NCBI GenBank assembly: GCA_947502645.1
Contig: CANNAD010000002.1
Span: forward strand, 1 to 64,000
Length of the DNA: 64,000 nt
Origin: an uncultured Micrococcaceae bacterium
GTDB taxonomy: Bacteria; Actinomycetota; Actinomycetes; Actinomycetales; Micrococcaceae
Direction of reading: 5' to 3'
Under the pieces are notes generated by a model. That model worked only from the letters and a program-made list of their open reading frames with translations, did not search any database and was not told the origin of the DNA. The position numbers were made by a program, and so were the translations under genes. How positions within the stretch are numbered: position 1 is the stretch's first letter; each line of letters opens with the position of its first letter. This document shows, one piece after another, positions 9,910-18,690 of the stretch.

Positions 9910-11055
9910 TCAGGCCGAGGGCACTTCGCGCTGCTCGGGACCGTTGTAGGCGCTGAGCGGGCGGATGAGCGCGTTGTCGGCCACCTGTTCCATGATGTGT
10001 GCTGTCCAACCGGTGATGCGCGCGGCGATGAACAGTGGTGTGAACATTTCCGTGTCAAAGCCCATCAGGTGATAGGTGGGGCCAGCTGGGTAGTCGAGGT
10101 TCGGCTTGATCTGCTTTGCCTCCTCCATCGCGGTCTCCAGGCCGTTGTAGAGGCCCAGCATCTCGGGACGATCGTAGTGCTTGATCATGGCGTCCAGGGC
10201 GCCCTTCATGGTGGGGACCCTTGAGTCGCCGTTCTTGTAGACACGGTGCCCGAAACCCATGACTTTCTTCTTCTGGGCGAGGGCATCTTCCATCCACGCC
10301 TTCGAGCGTGCAGCTGCCTCCTCGAGGGACTCGTCCTTCCGGATGCCGATTTCCTCGAAGGTGTGCATCACGGCTTCATTGGCTCCGCCGTGCAGCGGGC
10401 CCTTGAGTGCACCGATTGCGCCGGTGACAGCTGAGTGAAGGTCAGCGAGGGTTGAGGTGATAACCCGCCCGGTGAACGTGGAGGCGTTGAAGGAGTGTTC
10501 GGCGTAGAGAATCATGGAAACGTTGAACGCTTCCACAACCTCCGGTGCCGCTTCCTCTCCGAACGTCATCCACAGGAAGTTCGCCGAGTAATCGAGGTCC
10601 TCGCGCGGTTCGATGATGTCCTGCCCGTGGCGGCGACGCTGATCGTAGGCGACGACGGCGGGGAAGCAGGCCAGCAGCGCCATCGCCTTTTCGAGGTTCG
10701 CCTCCGGTGAGGAATCCTGTGCCAGCGGATGGTTGGCACCAATGACGGACACGGCGGTACGCGCAACGTCCATGGGATGGCAGGTGGTGGACAGCAGGTC
10801 GATGGCGGCCTTCACATTGTCATGGAGCTTCCGGTGTGAGCGTTCAAAGTCGATGAATGCCTGCAGTTCCTTCTCGTCCGGCAGCTCACCATTCCACAGC
10901 AGGTAGGCAACCTGTTCGAAGCTGCATTTGGCGGCGAGGTCCTGAACCGGGTAGCCGCGGTATAGCAGCGAGTTTGTGTCCGGGTTGACCTTTGATACGG
11001 CGGTGGTGTCTACCGTGACGCCGGCGAGGCCTTTGTAGATTGTCTGTTCAGTCAT
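9910..11055 (-). CDS. prpC: 2-methylcitrate synthase
   Basis: Condenses propionyl-CoA with oxaloacetate to 2-methylcitrate, the first committed step of propionate breakdown. It is a citrate synthase-fold protein of 381 aa with the short bacterial (type I) length. Catalytic H222 (GPLHGGANEA), H270 (GFGHRVYK) and D321 (NLDYPAGPTYHLMGF) are all present. The start is the ATG at 11055 (MTEQTIYKGL); the open frame upstream lacks coding character. It is the third gene of the prpD-prpB-prpC unit, 13 bp after prpB, which favours methylcitrate over citrate synthase. Confidence 0.93.
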   Translation of the reverse strand: MTEQTIYKGLAGVTVDTTAVSKVNPDTNSLLYRGYPVQDLAAKCSFEQVAYLLWNGELPDEKELQAFIDFERSHRKLHDNVKAAIDLLSTTCHPMDVARTAVSVIGANHPLAQDSSPEANLEKAMALLACFPAVVAYDQRRRHGQDIIEPREDLDYSANFLWMTFGEEAAPEVVEAFNVSMILYAEHSFNASTFTGRVITSTLADLHSAVTGAIGALKGPLHGGANEAVMHTFEEIGIRKDESLEEAAARSKAWMEDALAQKKKVMGFGHRVYKNGDSRVPTMKGALDAMIKHYDRPEMLGLYNGLETAMEEAKQIKPNLDYPAGPTYHLMGFDTEMFTPLFIAARITGWTAHIMEQVADNALIRPLSAYNGPEQREVPSA

Positions 11056-11068
11056 GGTTGGACTCCTT

Positions 11069-11974
11069 TTAGCGTGTGCCGGGCACCTGGAAGTTGAACA
11101 CCGAAGTGTCGAAGTGGTTGTAGGCCTCGTAGTCCACGAGCTCGTACAGGCGTGCGCGGGTCTGCATGGATTCGACGGCGCCCTGTTGGGAGCCGTCGGC
11201 CTTGATTGTATCCAGCGTACGCTCAGCGGCTCCCATTGCACTACGTAGCAGGGTGACGGGGTAGATCACCATGTTGACGCCGACGGATGTGAGTTCGTCG
11301 GTGCTGAAGAGTGCGCTTTTACCGAATTCGGTCATGTTGGCCAGGATGGGGACGTCAACGGCGTCCCGGATGGCCTGGAATTCGCTGAGGTCTTTCATCG
11401 CTTCCGGGAAGATGGCGTCAGCGCCGGCGTCGACCAGTGCCTTGGCGCGATCCTGTGCCGCTTCCAGGCTGTCGGTCCCGCGGATGTCCGTGCGGGCCAT
11501 GATCAGGAAGTTCGGGTCGCGCCGTGCATCGGCTGCTGCCCGGATCCTCTTTGTTGCTGTCTCGAGGTCCACAATGTTCTTGCCGTCGAGGTGGCCACAC
11601 CGCTTGGGGTTGAACTGGTCCTCGATGTGACAGCCTGCAAGGCCCGCGTTTTCGAGTTCCTGAATGGTCCTGGCGACGTTCATGGGTTCACCGAACCCGG
11701 TGTCGGCGTCGACGATGGCGGGCAGGTCCGTCATGCGGGAGATCTGCGCTGCGCGCGTGGCTACTTCGGTTAACGTGGTCAGACCGATATCCGGCAAGCC
11801 CAGATCATTGGCGAGGACAGCGCCGGAGATGTACACGCCGTCGAACCCTTTGTCCTCGATGAGGCGGGCGGATAGCGGGTTGAATGCGCCGGGGAACTGC
11901 TGGATCCGGCCGGAGGCCAGGCCTTCGCGGAAGCGGATGCGTTTCTGCTCGGGTGTTGTTTTTGCGTACAGCAT
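11069..11974 (-). CDS. prpB: 2-methylisocitrate lyase
   Basis: Cleaves 2-methylisocitrate into pyruvate and succinate. Belongs to the isocitrate lyase/PEP mutase superfamily. The KRCGH catalytic loop lies at residues 124-128 (Cys126) and the metal-binding aspartates at D89/D91 in VDADTGFGEP. Length is 301 aa. ATG start preceded by AAAGGACC. It is placed between prpD (12 bp upstream) and prpC in one operon. Confidence 0.95.
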   Translation of the reverse strand: MLYAKTTPEQKRIRFREGLASGRIQQFPGAFNPLSARLIEDKGFDGVYISGAVLANDLGLPDIGLTTLTEVATRAAQISRMTDLPAIVDADTGFGEPMNVARTIQELENAGLAGCHIEDQFNPKRCGHLDGKNIVDLETATKRIRAAADARRDPNFLIMARTDIRGTDSLEAAQDRAKALVDAGADAIFPEAMKDLSEFQAIRDAVDVPILANMTEFGKSALFSTDELTSVGVNMVIYPVTLLRSAMGAAERTLDTIKADGSQQGAVESMQTRARLYELVDYEAYNHFDTSVFNFQVPGTR

Positions 11975-11986
11975 GAGAGGTCCTTT

Positions 11987-13522
11987 CTAGAACAGGCCGG
12001 TGGGCGCATTGTCGGCGGAAATGAACCCGGGGCGAGCCGTGATGTTGAGCTGGTCCAGCTCTCCGGCAGCGAGTTCGGGCAGGCGCTCGACGGCGGCGAG
12101 GAAGCGGTCGATTTCGGCTTCCTCCACGATGCGCTCCCCGTTTTCGCCGGCGGCAAGGGTCCGCAGCTTGTTGATGTACTGCTCACGGGCAAATGGGCGT
12201 GCGCCGAGCGGGTGGGCGTCGGCGACGGCGATGCTGTCCGTGAGGACTGTGCCGTCATTCAAGGTGATTTCAACGGAGCCGCCGAAGGCTTTCTCGTTGA
12301 TGTCCAGGGAGTGGTAGCGACGGGTCCATTCCTGATCTTCTTCAGTGACCACTTTGTGCCACAGTTCCACGGTGTCCGGGCGTCCGGCGCGTTCGGGGGA
12401 GTAGGAGGCAACGTGGTGCCACGAGCCGTCCTGCAGCGCGACGGTGAAGATGTAGGGGATGGAGTGGTCCAGGGTTTCCCGTGATGCAGTGGGATCGTAC
12501 TTCTGGGGGTCGTTGGCCCCGGTTCCGATGACGTAGTGCGTGTGGTGTGAGGTCTTGATCAGCACGCTCTTGACGTTGGCGGGGTCCGTGGCTTCCGGGT
12601 GTTCATTGTGGAGCTTGCGGGCGAGGTCGATCCAGGCCTGCGCCTGGTACTCCGCCGAGTGTTCCTTGGTGTAGGTGTCCAGGATCGCGCGCTTCGCTTC
12701 GCCGTCTTCGGGTAGCGGCACTTCGTAGCGTGCGTCCTTGCCGTCCAGCATCCAGGCGATGACGCCGTCTTCACCTTCGTAGATCGGAACGGGGGAGGTT
12801 TGTCCGCGCATGGCGCGGTCCACGGCTTCGACGGCCATTTTGCCGGCGAAGGCAGGCGCGTGTGCTTTCCAGGTGGAGATTTCGCCCTTGCGGGACTGGC
12901 GGGTCGCCGTCGTCGTATGTAACGCCTGTCCAACGGCCTGGAAGATGGTCTCGACGTCGAGGCCGAGCAGCGTGCCGATTCCGGCAGCCGCGGAGGGGCC
13001 GAGGTGTGCCACATGGTCGATCTTGTGTTTGTGGAGGCAGATGGCCTTGACGAGGTCCACCTGGATTTCGTAGCCGGTGGCAATCCCGCGGATCAGGCTC
13101 TTGCCGTCGGCGCCCGTGTGCTGGGCGACGGCGAGGATGGGCGGGATGTTGTCGCCGGGGTGTGAGTATTCGGCGGCGAGGAAGGTGTCGTGGTAGTCCA
13201 GTTCACGCACGGCCACGCCGTTGGCCCAGGCAGCCCACTCGGGGGAGGATTTGTCGGTGATGCCGAAGACGGTTCCGCCCTTGCCGGATTTTGACACCGG
13301 GTGGCTGAGGGCCTGTGAGCGGGCGGCGATGATGGGGGCGCGGTTCAGGGACGCTACGGCAACGGACGCGTTGTCGATGATGCGGTTGATCACCATGTCG
13401 GTGACGTCGTCGGTTACGTCGACGGGATCGACGGCGACCTTGGCGATCTTGTAGGCGAGCTGGTCTTCGCGGGCGAGGTTTTCATCGCTCCGGTAGACGC
13501 GGACAGGATGGATCGTGACCAT
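11987..13522 (-). CDS. prpD: 2-methylcitrate dehydratase (MmgE/PrpD family)
   Basis: Dehydrates 2-methylcitrate to 2-methyl-cis-aconitate in the methylcitrate cycle. PrpD-family features include [20 protein letters not shown] near residue 135 and [16 protein letters not shown] in the C-terminal half. Start is ATG 13522 ([10 protein letters not shown]) with GAGAGGA 5 bases upstream, giving 511 aa; the longer frame to 13624 overlaps gntR and is unlikely. It follows gntR by 10 bp, so regulator and enzymes are probably one transcript. Confidence 0.93.
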   Translation of the reverse strand: MVTIHPVRVYRSDENLAREDQLAYKIAKVAVDPVDVTDDVTDMVINRIIDNASVAVASLNRAPIIAARSQALSHPVSKSGKGGTVFGITDKSSPEWAAWANGVAVRELDYHDTFLAAEYSHPGDNIPPILAVAQHTGADGKSLIRGIATGYEIQVDLVKAICLHKHKIDHVAHLGPSAAAGIGTLLGLDVETIFQAVGQALHTTTATRQSRKGEISTWKAHAPAFAGKMAVEAVDRAMRGQTSPVPIYEGEDGVIAWMLDGKDARYEVPLPEDGEAKRAILDTYTKEHSAEYQAQAWIDLARKLHNEHPEATDPANVKSVLIKTSHHTHYVIGTGANDPQKYDPTASRETLDHSIPYIFTVALQDGSWHHVASYSPERAGRPDTVELWHKVVTEEDQEWTRRYHSLDINEKAFGGSVEITLNDGTVLTDSIAVADAHPLGARPFAREQYINKLRTLAAGENGERIVEEAEIDRFLAAVERLPELAAGELDQLNITARPGFISADNAPTGLF

Positions 13523-13532
13523 GGTGTTCCTC

Positions 13533-14210
13533 TCAGGCGGTGAGGCCGTGATGTTGGGTTGGTTCTGAATTCGGTGCTGGCTCTGCGGAGAGTAAGTGCT
13601 GAAGGCTGTTGTGGAGGTGTACACGGGTGGCTGCTGCGGCGAGGTCAGGGTTTCCCTGGGCGATGGCGCAGGCGATTTGTAGGTGTTCTCCTGCGGATTG
13701 GAGTAGCCGGACAGGGTTGTCTTTGGCGAGTCTGCGGACCCGGACCAGGTGTGTTCGTAGCTGGCGTTGAGCCTGGAGGAGGTATGCGTTGTTCGCGGCG
13801 GCGTCGATAGCGGTGTCGAGCTCCGCCACGAGCGCGTAGTAGGCGCGTTGTTCGGGGTCCTCTCCGGTGATCAGTTGTGGTGCTTCCTGGAATCCTGTGG
13901 CGAGGTCCTGGAACACTTTGCGATCAGCGGCCTGTGCCGCCAGCTCCGCTGCACGGCAATCGAGGGGGATGCGGACATCGAAGAGGTCCGTCATCCGTTC
14001 CAGGGAAATATGGGTGACGACGACGCCGCGGCCGGGGTGGGCGGCCACCAGTCCTTCGGTGGTCAGGCGGGCGAGTGCTTCGCGTAGCGGCGTGCGTGAG
14101 ATACCGAGCCGCTGGGATTGTTCGACTTCGGCCAGAACCGTGCCTGGCGGGAGGTGCCAAGCGATGATGTCGTCGCGGAGAGATGCGTAGGCGCGGTCGC
14201 TGGCGCGCAT
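13533..14210 (-). CDS. GntR family (FadR/FCD) transcriptional regulator of the prp operon
   Basis: 225 aa. The N-terminal winged helix (residues ~5-70) contains [16 protein letters not shown], the recognition helix region [12 protein letters not shown] and the wing [13 protein letters not shown]. The C-terminal all-helical FCD ligand domain has the conserved [11 protein letters not shown] start and later histidines. First gene of the unit gntR-prpD-prpB-prpC, so a repressor or activator responding to a propionate or methylcitrate metabolite is likely. Two TGTATACA palindromes lie 35 and 96 bp upstream and are the likely binding sites. ATG preceded by GGAGGG. Confidence 0.88.
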   Translation of the reverse strand: MRASDRAYASLRDDIIAWHLPPGTVLAEVEQSQRLGISRTPLREALARLTTEGLVAAHPGRGVVVTHISLERMTDLFDVRIPLDCRAAELAAQAADRKVFQDLATGFQEAPQLITGEDPEQRAYYALVAELDTAIDAAANNAYLLQAQRQLRTHLVRVRRLAKDNPVRLLQSAGEHLQIACAIAQGNPDLAAAATRVHLHNSLQHLLSAEPAPNSEPTQHHGLTA

Positions 14211-14244
14211 AACCCTCCTCGAACAGTAGATATCCTTGAATCAG

Positions 14245-14252
14245 TGTATACA
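14245..14252. promoter_or_regulatory. GntR-type operator half-pair 1 (TGTATACA)
   Basis: Perfect 8-bp palindrome TGTATACA upstream of the minus-strand gntR-prp unit. It matches the T-GT-AC-A core common to FadR/GntR operators. It also contains a possible minus-strand -10 (TATACA). Its centre is 63 bp from the second site. Confidence 0.5.
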
Positions 14253-14305
14253 TGCGAAAGGGCTATGCGGAATCTTCTCGAGCTAGGCAGCATGATTTGG
14301 GCGTT

Positions 14306-14317
14306 TCTGTATACAGA
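14306..14317. promoter_or_regulatory. GntR-type operator 2 (12-bp perfect palindrome with TGTATACA core)
   Basis: TCTGTATACAGA is a perfect 12-bp palindrome in the 197-bp gap between gntR and the LAxTG protein gene. The spacing of 63 bp to the copy at 14245 is six helical turns, which would put both on one DNA face and allow looping by a regulator dimer pair. Confidence 0.5.
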
Positions 14318-14407
14318 GGGCTGTTCTATTGATGCGGCATATCGTGCGGCGAATCGATGTCCACGCAGCCGAATTATTGCCGTTTTCCGAGACCAGGAGG
14401 AGAGTCT

Positions 14408-15199
14408 CTACTCATGTTCGCTCTCCGCCTTCCTGCGCCTGCGGACCAGGAAGGCTCCGAAGACCACGCTGCCGAGACCAATGGCGATCATAACGAAGAG
14501 GTTCCGGGCGCCCGTATCCGCGAGCCATGCGTTTGGCTTATCCGCTGAATGTTCCGGGTCTGCATGATTGATGATCCGCGCGGTCTCGTCTGGAGTTGGG
14601 GTCGATCCTTCGTCTGGAGCCTGGGTCGGTTCCGCGTCTGGGGGTGGAGTCGATTCCGTCCATTGGCGGAGATCAACGGTGAGCCCTGGATCGATGACCA
14701 TGCGTTGGCCGATGTCCCCGTCGGTGGTATCGGGGAGTTCCCAGCGGAGCGATATGGCAACACGTACTTTTGCGGTCTCGCCGGGTTCAAGTTTCCTGAC
14801 ACTGCTCGTACTGAGCCCTGGATGTGACTCCACCAGCTGTTCGCTCGGTGTCTCACCCAAACTGATCTTCACAGATAGTATGTCCCAGTCACTGGCATCG
14901 TTGGTCTCGTCCATGCGTTTTGGGGTGCTGCGGACAGTGAGTTCTGCGGGGTCGCTGCTGCCGTTTCGCACGTAGAAGGTGTCTACGGCTGGTTGTCCGC
15001 CAGGGATAAGAATTGGTTGATCGGTGGTGAAAATTCCACGAGGTAACGAGGGCAGGAAGTCGATTCCGTCATAGGAGAACTGCAGCGCTGGTTGTTCTTC
15101 TGCGCTCGCCGGTGTAGGTAGGGTGCCGAGCACAGCGAAGGCCGACGCGGCCACGTAGGTTAACGCCGTGAAGCACAGTCGACGGAGCCGGTTGCTCAT
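14408..15199 (-). CDS. Secreted surface protein with LAxTG sortase-type C-terminus
   Basis: 263 aa. A conventional signal peptide ends at about residue 33 (TPASA/EE). The middle (~35-180) is beta-rich, with a segment on extracytoplasmic decoration (FYVRNGSSDPAELTV, RKLEPGETAKVRVAI) resembling Ig-like domains. A Pro/Thr/Asp-rich linker (181-208) leads to LADTG at 226-230, a hydrophobic segment (233-252) and an RRRRK tail. LAxTG is the preferred motif of class E sortases in high-GC Gram-positives, so wall anchoring is likely; no sortase gene is in the window. The ATG overlaps the sipW stop (ATGA). It closes the surface-protein operon. Confidence 0.8.
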   Translation of the reverse strand: MSNRLRRLCFTALTYVAASAFAVLGTLPTPASAEEQPALQFSYDGIDFLPSLPRGIFTTDQPILIPGGQPAVDTFYVRNGSSDPAELTVRSTPKRMDETNDASDWDILSVKISLGETPSEQLVESHPGLSTSSVRKLEPGETAKVRVAISLRWELPDTTDGDIGQRMVIDPGLTVDLRQWTESTPPPDAEPTQAPDEGSTPTPDETARIINHADPEHSADKPNAWLADTGARNLFVMIAIGLGSVVFGAFLVRRRRKAESEHE

Positions 15200-15786
15200 G
15201 GGTCCGCCTGCTCGTTCCCGCGCTCCATCGTGGTGCTGGCCCGGCGGCCATGCCGTCTACTGCGCTTGCTGGATCGTATAGCGGTCAGCAGTTGCCACAG
15301 GGCATAGGCGAGCAGGGCGGCTGCGACGATGATGACGCCGGTGGTCTTCTGTTGGGTGTTCAGCAGGTTGGAGAGGTAGCCGGCATAGGGGACGTGATAC
15401 TGGACCACTCCACGTAGTTGTGTTGCGGTGATCGGGTCCGGGTCTGCCGAGTTGTTGTTGTCACCTTTGGTGGTGAAGATGTGGGTTCCGTCGGCTTTGA
15501 CAGAGATGTCCACGATGCGGTGGGTCACCAGCGTCGGATCGTCCGGATTGGGCATGAACGTGACGACGTCGCCCTGGTCCAGTTCGGCGGCGTCGGCTGT
15601 TCCTTCCACATGCTTCACGACCACCTGGCTGCCGGTGGGAATGGTGGGTTCCATGGAGCCGGACAGGACGGTCAGCGGTGTCCACCCCATGATTAATGGG
15701 ATAAGGACCGTCGCTCCCAGCACGAAAAATACAGCTGCTGCTGCAAACCACGTCAAGACCCGAGTCACGTTGCGAAGAGCGGTCAT
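15196..15786 (-). CDS. sipW: SipW-like (ER-type) signal peptidase I
   Basis: Membrane protease predicted to remove signal peptides from the neighbouring exported proteins. An N-terminal membrane segment lies at ~8-33. Catalytic Ser44 sits in SGSMEPT. The second catalytic residue is a histidine (H89, LVTHRIVDI) rather than lysine, which defines the ER/SipW type. GDNNNSADP at 108-116 is the conserved box E. A second membrane segment (~147-170) and a basic tail end the protein (196 aa). The start ATG 15786 overlaps the preceding stop (ATGA); an upstream ATG at 15831 would add 15 residues. Flanked by four GTxAxW-type exported proteins, its likely substrates. Confidence 0.9.
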   Translation of the reverse strand: MTALRNVTRVLTWFAAAAVFFVLGATVLIPLIMGWTPLTVLSGSMEPTIPTGSQVVVKHVEGTADAAELDQGDVVTFMPNPDDPTLVTHRIVDISVKADGTHIFTTKGDNNNSADPDPITATQLRGVVQYHVPYAGYLSNLLNTQQKTTGVIIVAAALLAYALWQLLTAIRSSKRSRRHGRRASTTMERGNEQADP

Positions 15787-16847
15787 GGCATAACCGACCC
15801 CGGCCCCGTTGGCGTGTTCGCGCGAACGCATGAGTAGTAGCCATTGAGGTTACGGCTCATGGTGATTGTTTGCGTACCCTGCGCATAGTAGGTCCTTCCC
15901 AGATATGGAAACGCCACGACCCTGAATACCGCAGAGCTGTTGAGCGCCAGTTCGAACCCATCAAATTCATACACCGCGCTATTGGAAACAGCCTGTGCGT
16001 CCATGATCGACCACGTTCCATCTGTTTCCCGCCTCTGGAATTCCCATCGCTGAATGGCGGAATTTTGGGGAACCGTGTCGGGACTAAGCCAAGCCCACTC
16101 AACGCTGGCCAGCGACCCGCTGTAAAGTTCGTTGTCGCTATAGCACGCAGTCAGTTCAGGTTGCGGAAATGGAACCGAGAGTTTCATGCGTGAGTTAAGG
16201 GTTGTAGACCGCCAGGTGGCCGGGGCGGCGGAGGTCATGTCCGATGCGATGTTGAGCGTAAATGCACGCCCGGCAAAGTACCGCAGCTCGTCATAGTCGC
16301 TCAGGTTCGACACGATGCGGGTGCAGAAGTGGCTTTTGGCTTGCGGCGCAAGAACGTGCCTGCTCGCGCGGTCCTGTGGCGTGAGGACGGGGTCCGGCAC
16401 GCCGGAGGAGATGGAGTTGTTGGACGGGTAGTAGTAGAATCCCTGCCCCAGAATTGTGTTCTGGCAGCTAGCAGGGGCGTTGGGGAAGAACTCACCGTAT
16501 GAATTGCGGACGTAGCTCGTTGCTTCTGCAGTTGTTGTGCCGCTTCCGGCCCAGGGCGAGATGGTGAATGACTGGGGTTTCCAGTATCCGGTTGTCCTGG
16601 TTGATCCGTTGGTGACAACGAACCCGGGTAGAGAACTGGAGGTATCCGATACGGAGGACAGGTTAAATCGGTCCATGGTGAGTCGCGGAGCAGTCACCGA
16701 TACTGTGCTGGACCAGCGGCTTTGGGTGCCCTGAACGGGTACGAAGGCCACGATCAGTGCGGCGGTGATGCTGATGGCTACCACGAGGAAGATCACTGCC
16801 AGAGGATGTCGCTGGCGGCGTCTTCGTGGCTTCTTTCGAAGAGTCAT
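15783..16847 (-). CDS. Large exported protein with SipW-type signal region (paralogue of 17614-18690)
   Basis: 354 aa. A basic start (RKKPRRRRQR) and hydrophobic segment (~16-37) are followed by GTQSRW at 40-45, the same G-T-x-[AS]-[RN]-W pattern as the other exported proteins here. The mature part shares TGYWKP, a SGTT segment, a FF-NAP block, a C-TR/C-VR cysteine block, YYAGRAF-like YFAGRAF, APATWRS and MKLSVPFPQP with the protein at 17614-18690, so the two are clear paralogues. Residues ~245-330 resemble a fibronectin-type domain (WAWLSPDTVP, WEFQRRETDGTW). Cysteines may form disulphides. Function unknown; it is the gene just before sipW, joined by ATGA. Confidence 0.8.
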   Translation of the reverse strand: MTLRKKPRRRRQRHPLAVIFLVVAISITAALIVAFVPVQGTQSRWSSTVSVTAPRLTMDRFNLSSVSDTSSSLPGFVVTNGSTRTTGYWKPQSFTISPWAGSGTTTAEATSYVRNSYGEFFPNAPASCQNTILGQGFYYYPSNNSISSGVPDPVLTPQDRASRHVLAPQAKSHFCTRIVSNLSDYDELRYFAGRAFTLNIASDMTSAAPATWRSTTLNSRMKLSVPFPQPELTACYSDNELYSGSLASVEWAWLSPDTVPQNSAIQRWEFQRRETDGTWSIMDAQAVSNSAVYEFDGFELALNSSAVFRVVAFPYLGRTYYAQGTQTITMSRNLNGYYSCVRANTPTGPGSVMP

Positions 16848-16877
16848 GAGACGGCGCTTTCGTCAATGCGGAGTCAA

Positions 16878-16929
16878 CAAGGCGAGCCCGGCCGCGAGCA
16901 TTCTGCTCAACTGACCGGGCCCAGCCTTG
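16878..16929 (-). terminator. Hairpin between the small exported protein gene and its large partner
   Basis: CAAGGC pairs with GCCTTG and GCCCGG with CCGGGC, with a GA/CCA internal loop, in the 97-bp gap downstream of the gene ending at 16945. There is no strong T-run in the minus direction. It may be a partial terminator or mRNA stabiliser giving more of the small protein than of the downstream genes. Confidence 0.45.
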
Positions 16930-16944
16930 TGGCTCACGAAATTA

Positions 16945-17511
16945 TTACGGCGTCGTGTGGTCCGTCTGGACTAAGTCCAGAGTGAGGGACTTCAGGTCGA
17001 GTGCAGCGCCCTGGGTTGGATTGGTGTCCGTTCCTGCCGCAAAAGGCATGTCAATGGTGACGGCGACGGAAATTGGATCATTGTGGTGCGCGTCCGTCAA
17101 CGCTTCAACCGTTGCGTCGAATGCGTCTGTCAGGGACGTGCTAACTGTCACATGGCCAACGGCTTCAGCTGGAATGACGTTTGTTGAGTCGGCGGTAATG
17201 GTCGCCTCAAGGTTGTCACCAACGAGGGTGGGGGTGAAAGTTGCAGTGTAGGTAACTACGTCCCCGGGGACCATCCGGAAAGCTGCGAGATCTTCAGTGG
17301 GAATGGTGGTTCCATTGACCGCCCATACCACGCCCGCTGGAGTGTTCAGGGCCAAGTTGCCAGCAGTAATGGTGCCGCCATTGATTTCGGCGGATTCGTA
17401 CCAATTGGCGAAAGTCCCGCCGCCGGCAGCAAGAAGTGCGATTCCGAGCGTGCCTGCTACAGCGGCATTACGGATTTTGTGCGTGCGCGGACGCTCTGCT
17501 TTGTGTGTCAT
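16945..17511 (-). CDS. Small exported protein with alternate (SipW-dependent) signal peptide, TasA/CalY-like
   Basis: 188 aa. Start ATG 17511 (MTHKAERPRT) with GGGG 6 bases upstream; the longer frame to 17586 lacks a ribosome site. A basic N-terminus and hydrophobic segment (~16-33) are followed by GTFANWYES at 32-40. INGGTITAGNLAL after it is the typical beginning of the actinobacterial alternate-signal family (TasA/camelysin-like beta sandwich). The rest alternates short beta strands with Thr/Val/Asp-rich segments and has no cysteines. It has its own promoter and is followed by a hairpin, so it may be the abundant component of the cluster. Confidence 0.82.
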   Translation of the reverse strand: MTHKAERPRTHKIRNAAVAGTLGIALLAAGGGTFANWYESAEINGGTITAGNLALNTPAGVVWAVNGTTIPTEDLAAFRMVPGDVVTYTATFTPTLVGDNLEATITADSTNVIPAEAVGHVTVSTSLTDAFDATVEALTDAHHNDPISVAVTIDMPFAAGTDTNPTQGAALDLKSLTLDLVQTDHTTP

Positions 17512-17565
17512 GTCAGCCCCAGCTGTGATGTGAACGGTAGTGCCCCTCGGGTGAAGCGCAATATC

Positions 17566-17593
17566 ATTGTATACGAAGTAATCCAAATTTCAA
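17566..17593 (-). promoter_or_regulatory. Promoter of the second exported-protein unit
   Basis: On the minus strand TTGAAA (17593-17588) is followed after 16 bases by TACAAT (17571-17566), about 55 bp before the ATG at 17511. The -10 overlaps a GTATAC hexamer whose centre is 60 bp from the start, nearly the same place as in the other unit (19438-19443). A TGTATACG variant of the GntR-site core overlaps it too. Confidence 0.5.
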
Positions 17594-17613
17594 GCGTTAT
17601 CTTAATTACTTAG

Positions 17614-18690
17614 TTATGGCATGACGACCGGGTTTGGTTCAGTGCTGAGTTGGACGCTGGTGCACTGCGGGAAGCGCCCAGCAGATGGCCGGGTTAGTGT
17701 GGCGGTGAACGTCGAGCGAGCGTAGTACTGGGTGCCCGCGTATGGGTATGCCACTACTCGGAAATCGGCACTGGCACCGGCGAAATCGGGTACGTCACTG
17801 TAGGCGAACGAGTAGACGTCACTACTGGAGTCTGTGGTCGATGTCAGTGTTGTCCATGCGCCGTTGGGCAGCCTTCGCTGAACCTCCCACCGGTTGATGG
17901 ACGCGGGTCCGGCATCAGGTACGTCGTTGGGGTTGAACCATGCCCACTGCATATAGGGGAGTTTGCCACCAGGCGGATTGATGCAGGTGTAACGGTCGCC
18001 AGGCTCCTTTGGCTGCGGGAACGGCACCGAGAGTTTCATGGCGGCCGACGACGGCGCGGAACGCCAGGTAGCAGGTGCTTCGGATATCTGGTCTGAGGTC
18101 ATGCTGATGGAAAAGGCACGGCCAGCGTAATAGTAGATCCGGTCATATTCGGAGTACCCGTAGTTGAGCCGTACGCACGTGTGGCTGGACTGTCCGGGTG
18201 TCAACTTGTAACGGTCCGCACGGCTCTGGAGTGGGAAAATAGTCTCTTTGACTCCTGAGGTAATGGTGTTGCCGACGCTGTAGTGATAGGCCTCGGTCCC
18301 CATCACGGTGTTGGCGCAGTTCGCTGGTGCGTTGACGAAGAATGCCCAATAGGATTCCTGGGCGTAGTAGGTGGTCTCTGCGACAGTCGTTCCGCTACCA
18401 GGCCATGGGTTGATCGTGAGGCTGTCCGGCTTCCAGTAGCCGGTGGTCCGGTTGGAGGCGTTCTTGACGGTGAGCCCGGGAAACGCGGTGCTCGTGGTGT
18501 CCGCCGTAGAGGTAAGCGTCAGCTTGTCCATGGAGAGCCCCGGCGCCTGCACTGTGGTGGTGTTCCGCCACCGTGCGTCGGTGCCCTGCTGCGGGATGAA
18601 CGCTATGACAAGGGCACCAACCACCGTAATCAGGAGGGCGGACGCCAAAATATAGCGCTGGTGCCCTGTGCGGCGGACGGGTGCTGTCAT
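17614..18690 (-). CDS. Large exported protein with SipW-type signal region (paralogue of 15783-16847)
   Basis: 358 aa. A hydrophobic segment at ~13-33 is followed by GTDARW (36-41). The mature region repeats the block order of its paralogue: TGYWKPDSL, GSGTT, FFVNAPANC, HTCVRL, YYAGRAF, APATWRS, MKLSVPFPQP, then a fibronectin-like part with WAWFNPNDVP and WEVQRRLPNGAW. Both paralogues end in a similar VMP tail. Five or more conserved Cys positions suggest disulphide-stabilised folding outside the cell. The start overlaps the stop of the small gene upstream (ATGA). No known function. Confidence 0.8.
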   Translation of the reverse strand: MTAPVRRTGHQRYILASALLITVVGALVIAFIPQQGTDARWRNTTTVQAPGLSMDKLTLTSTADTTSTAFPGLTVKNASNRTTGYWKPDSLTINPWPGSGTTVAETTYYAQESYWAFFVNAPANCANTVMGTEAYHYSVGNTITSGVKETIFPLQSRADRYKLTPGQSSHTCVRLNYGYSEYDRIYYYAGRAFSISMTSDQISEAPATWRSAPSSAAMKLSVPFPQPKEPGDRYTCINPPGGKLPYMQWAWFNPNDVPDAGPASINRWEVQRRLPNGAWTTLTSTTDSSSDVYSFAYSDVPDFAGASADFRVVAYPYAGTQYYARSTFTATLTRPSAGRFPQCTSVQLSTEPNPVVMP

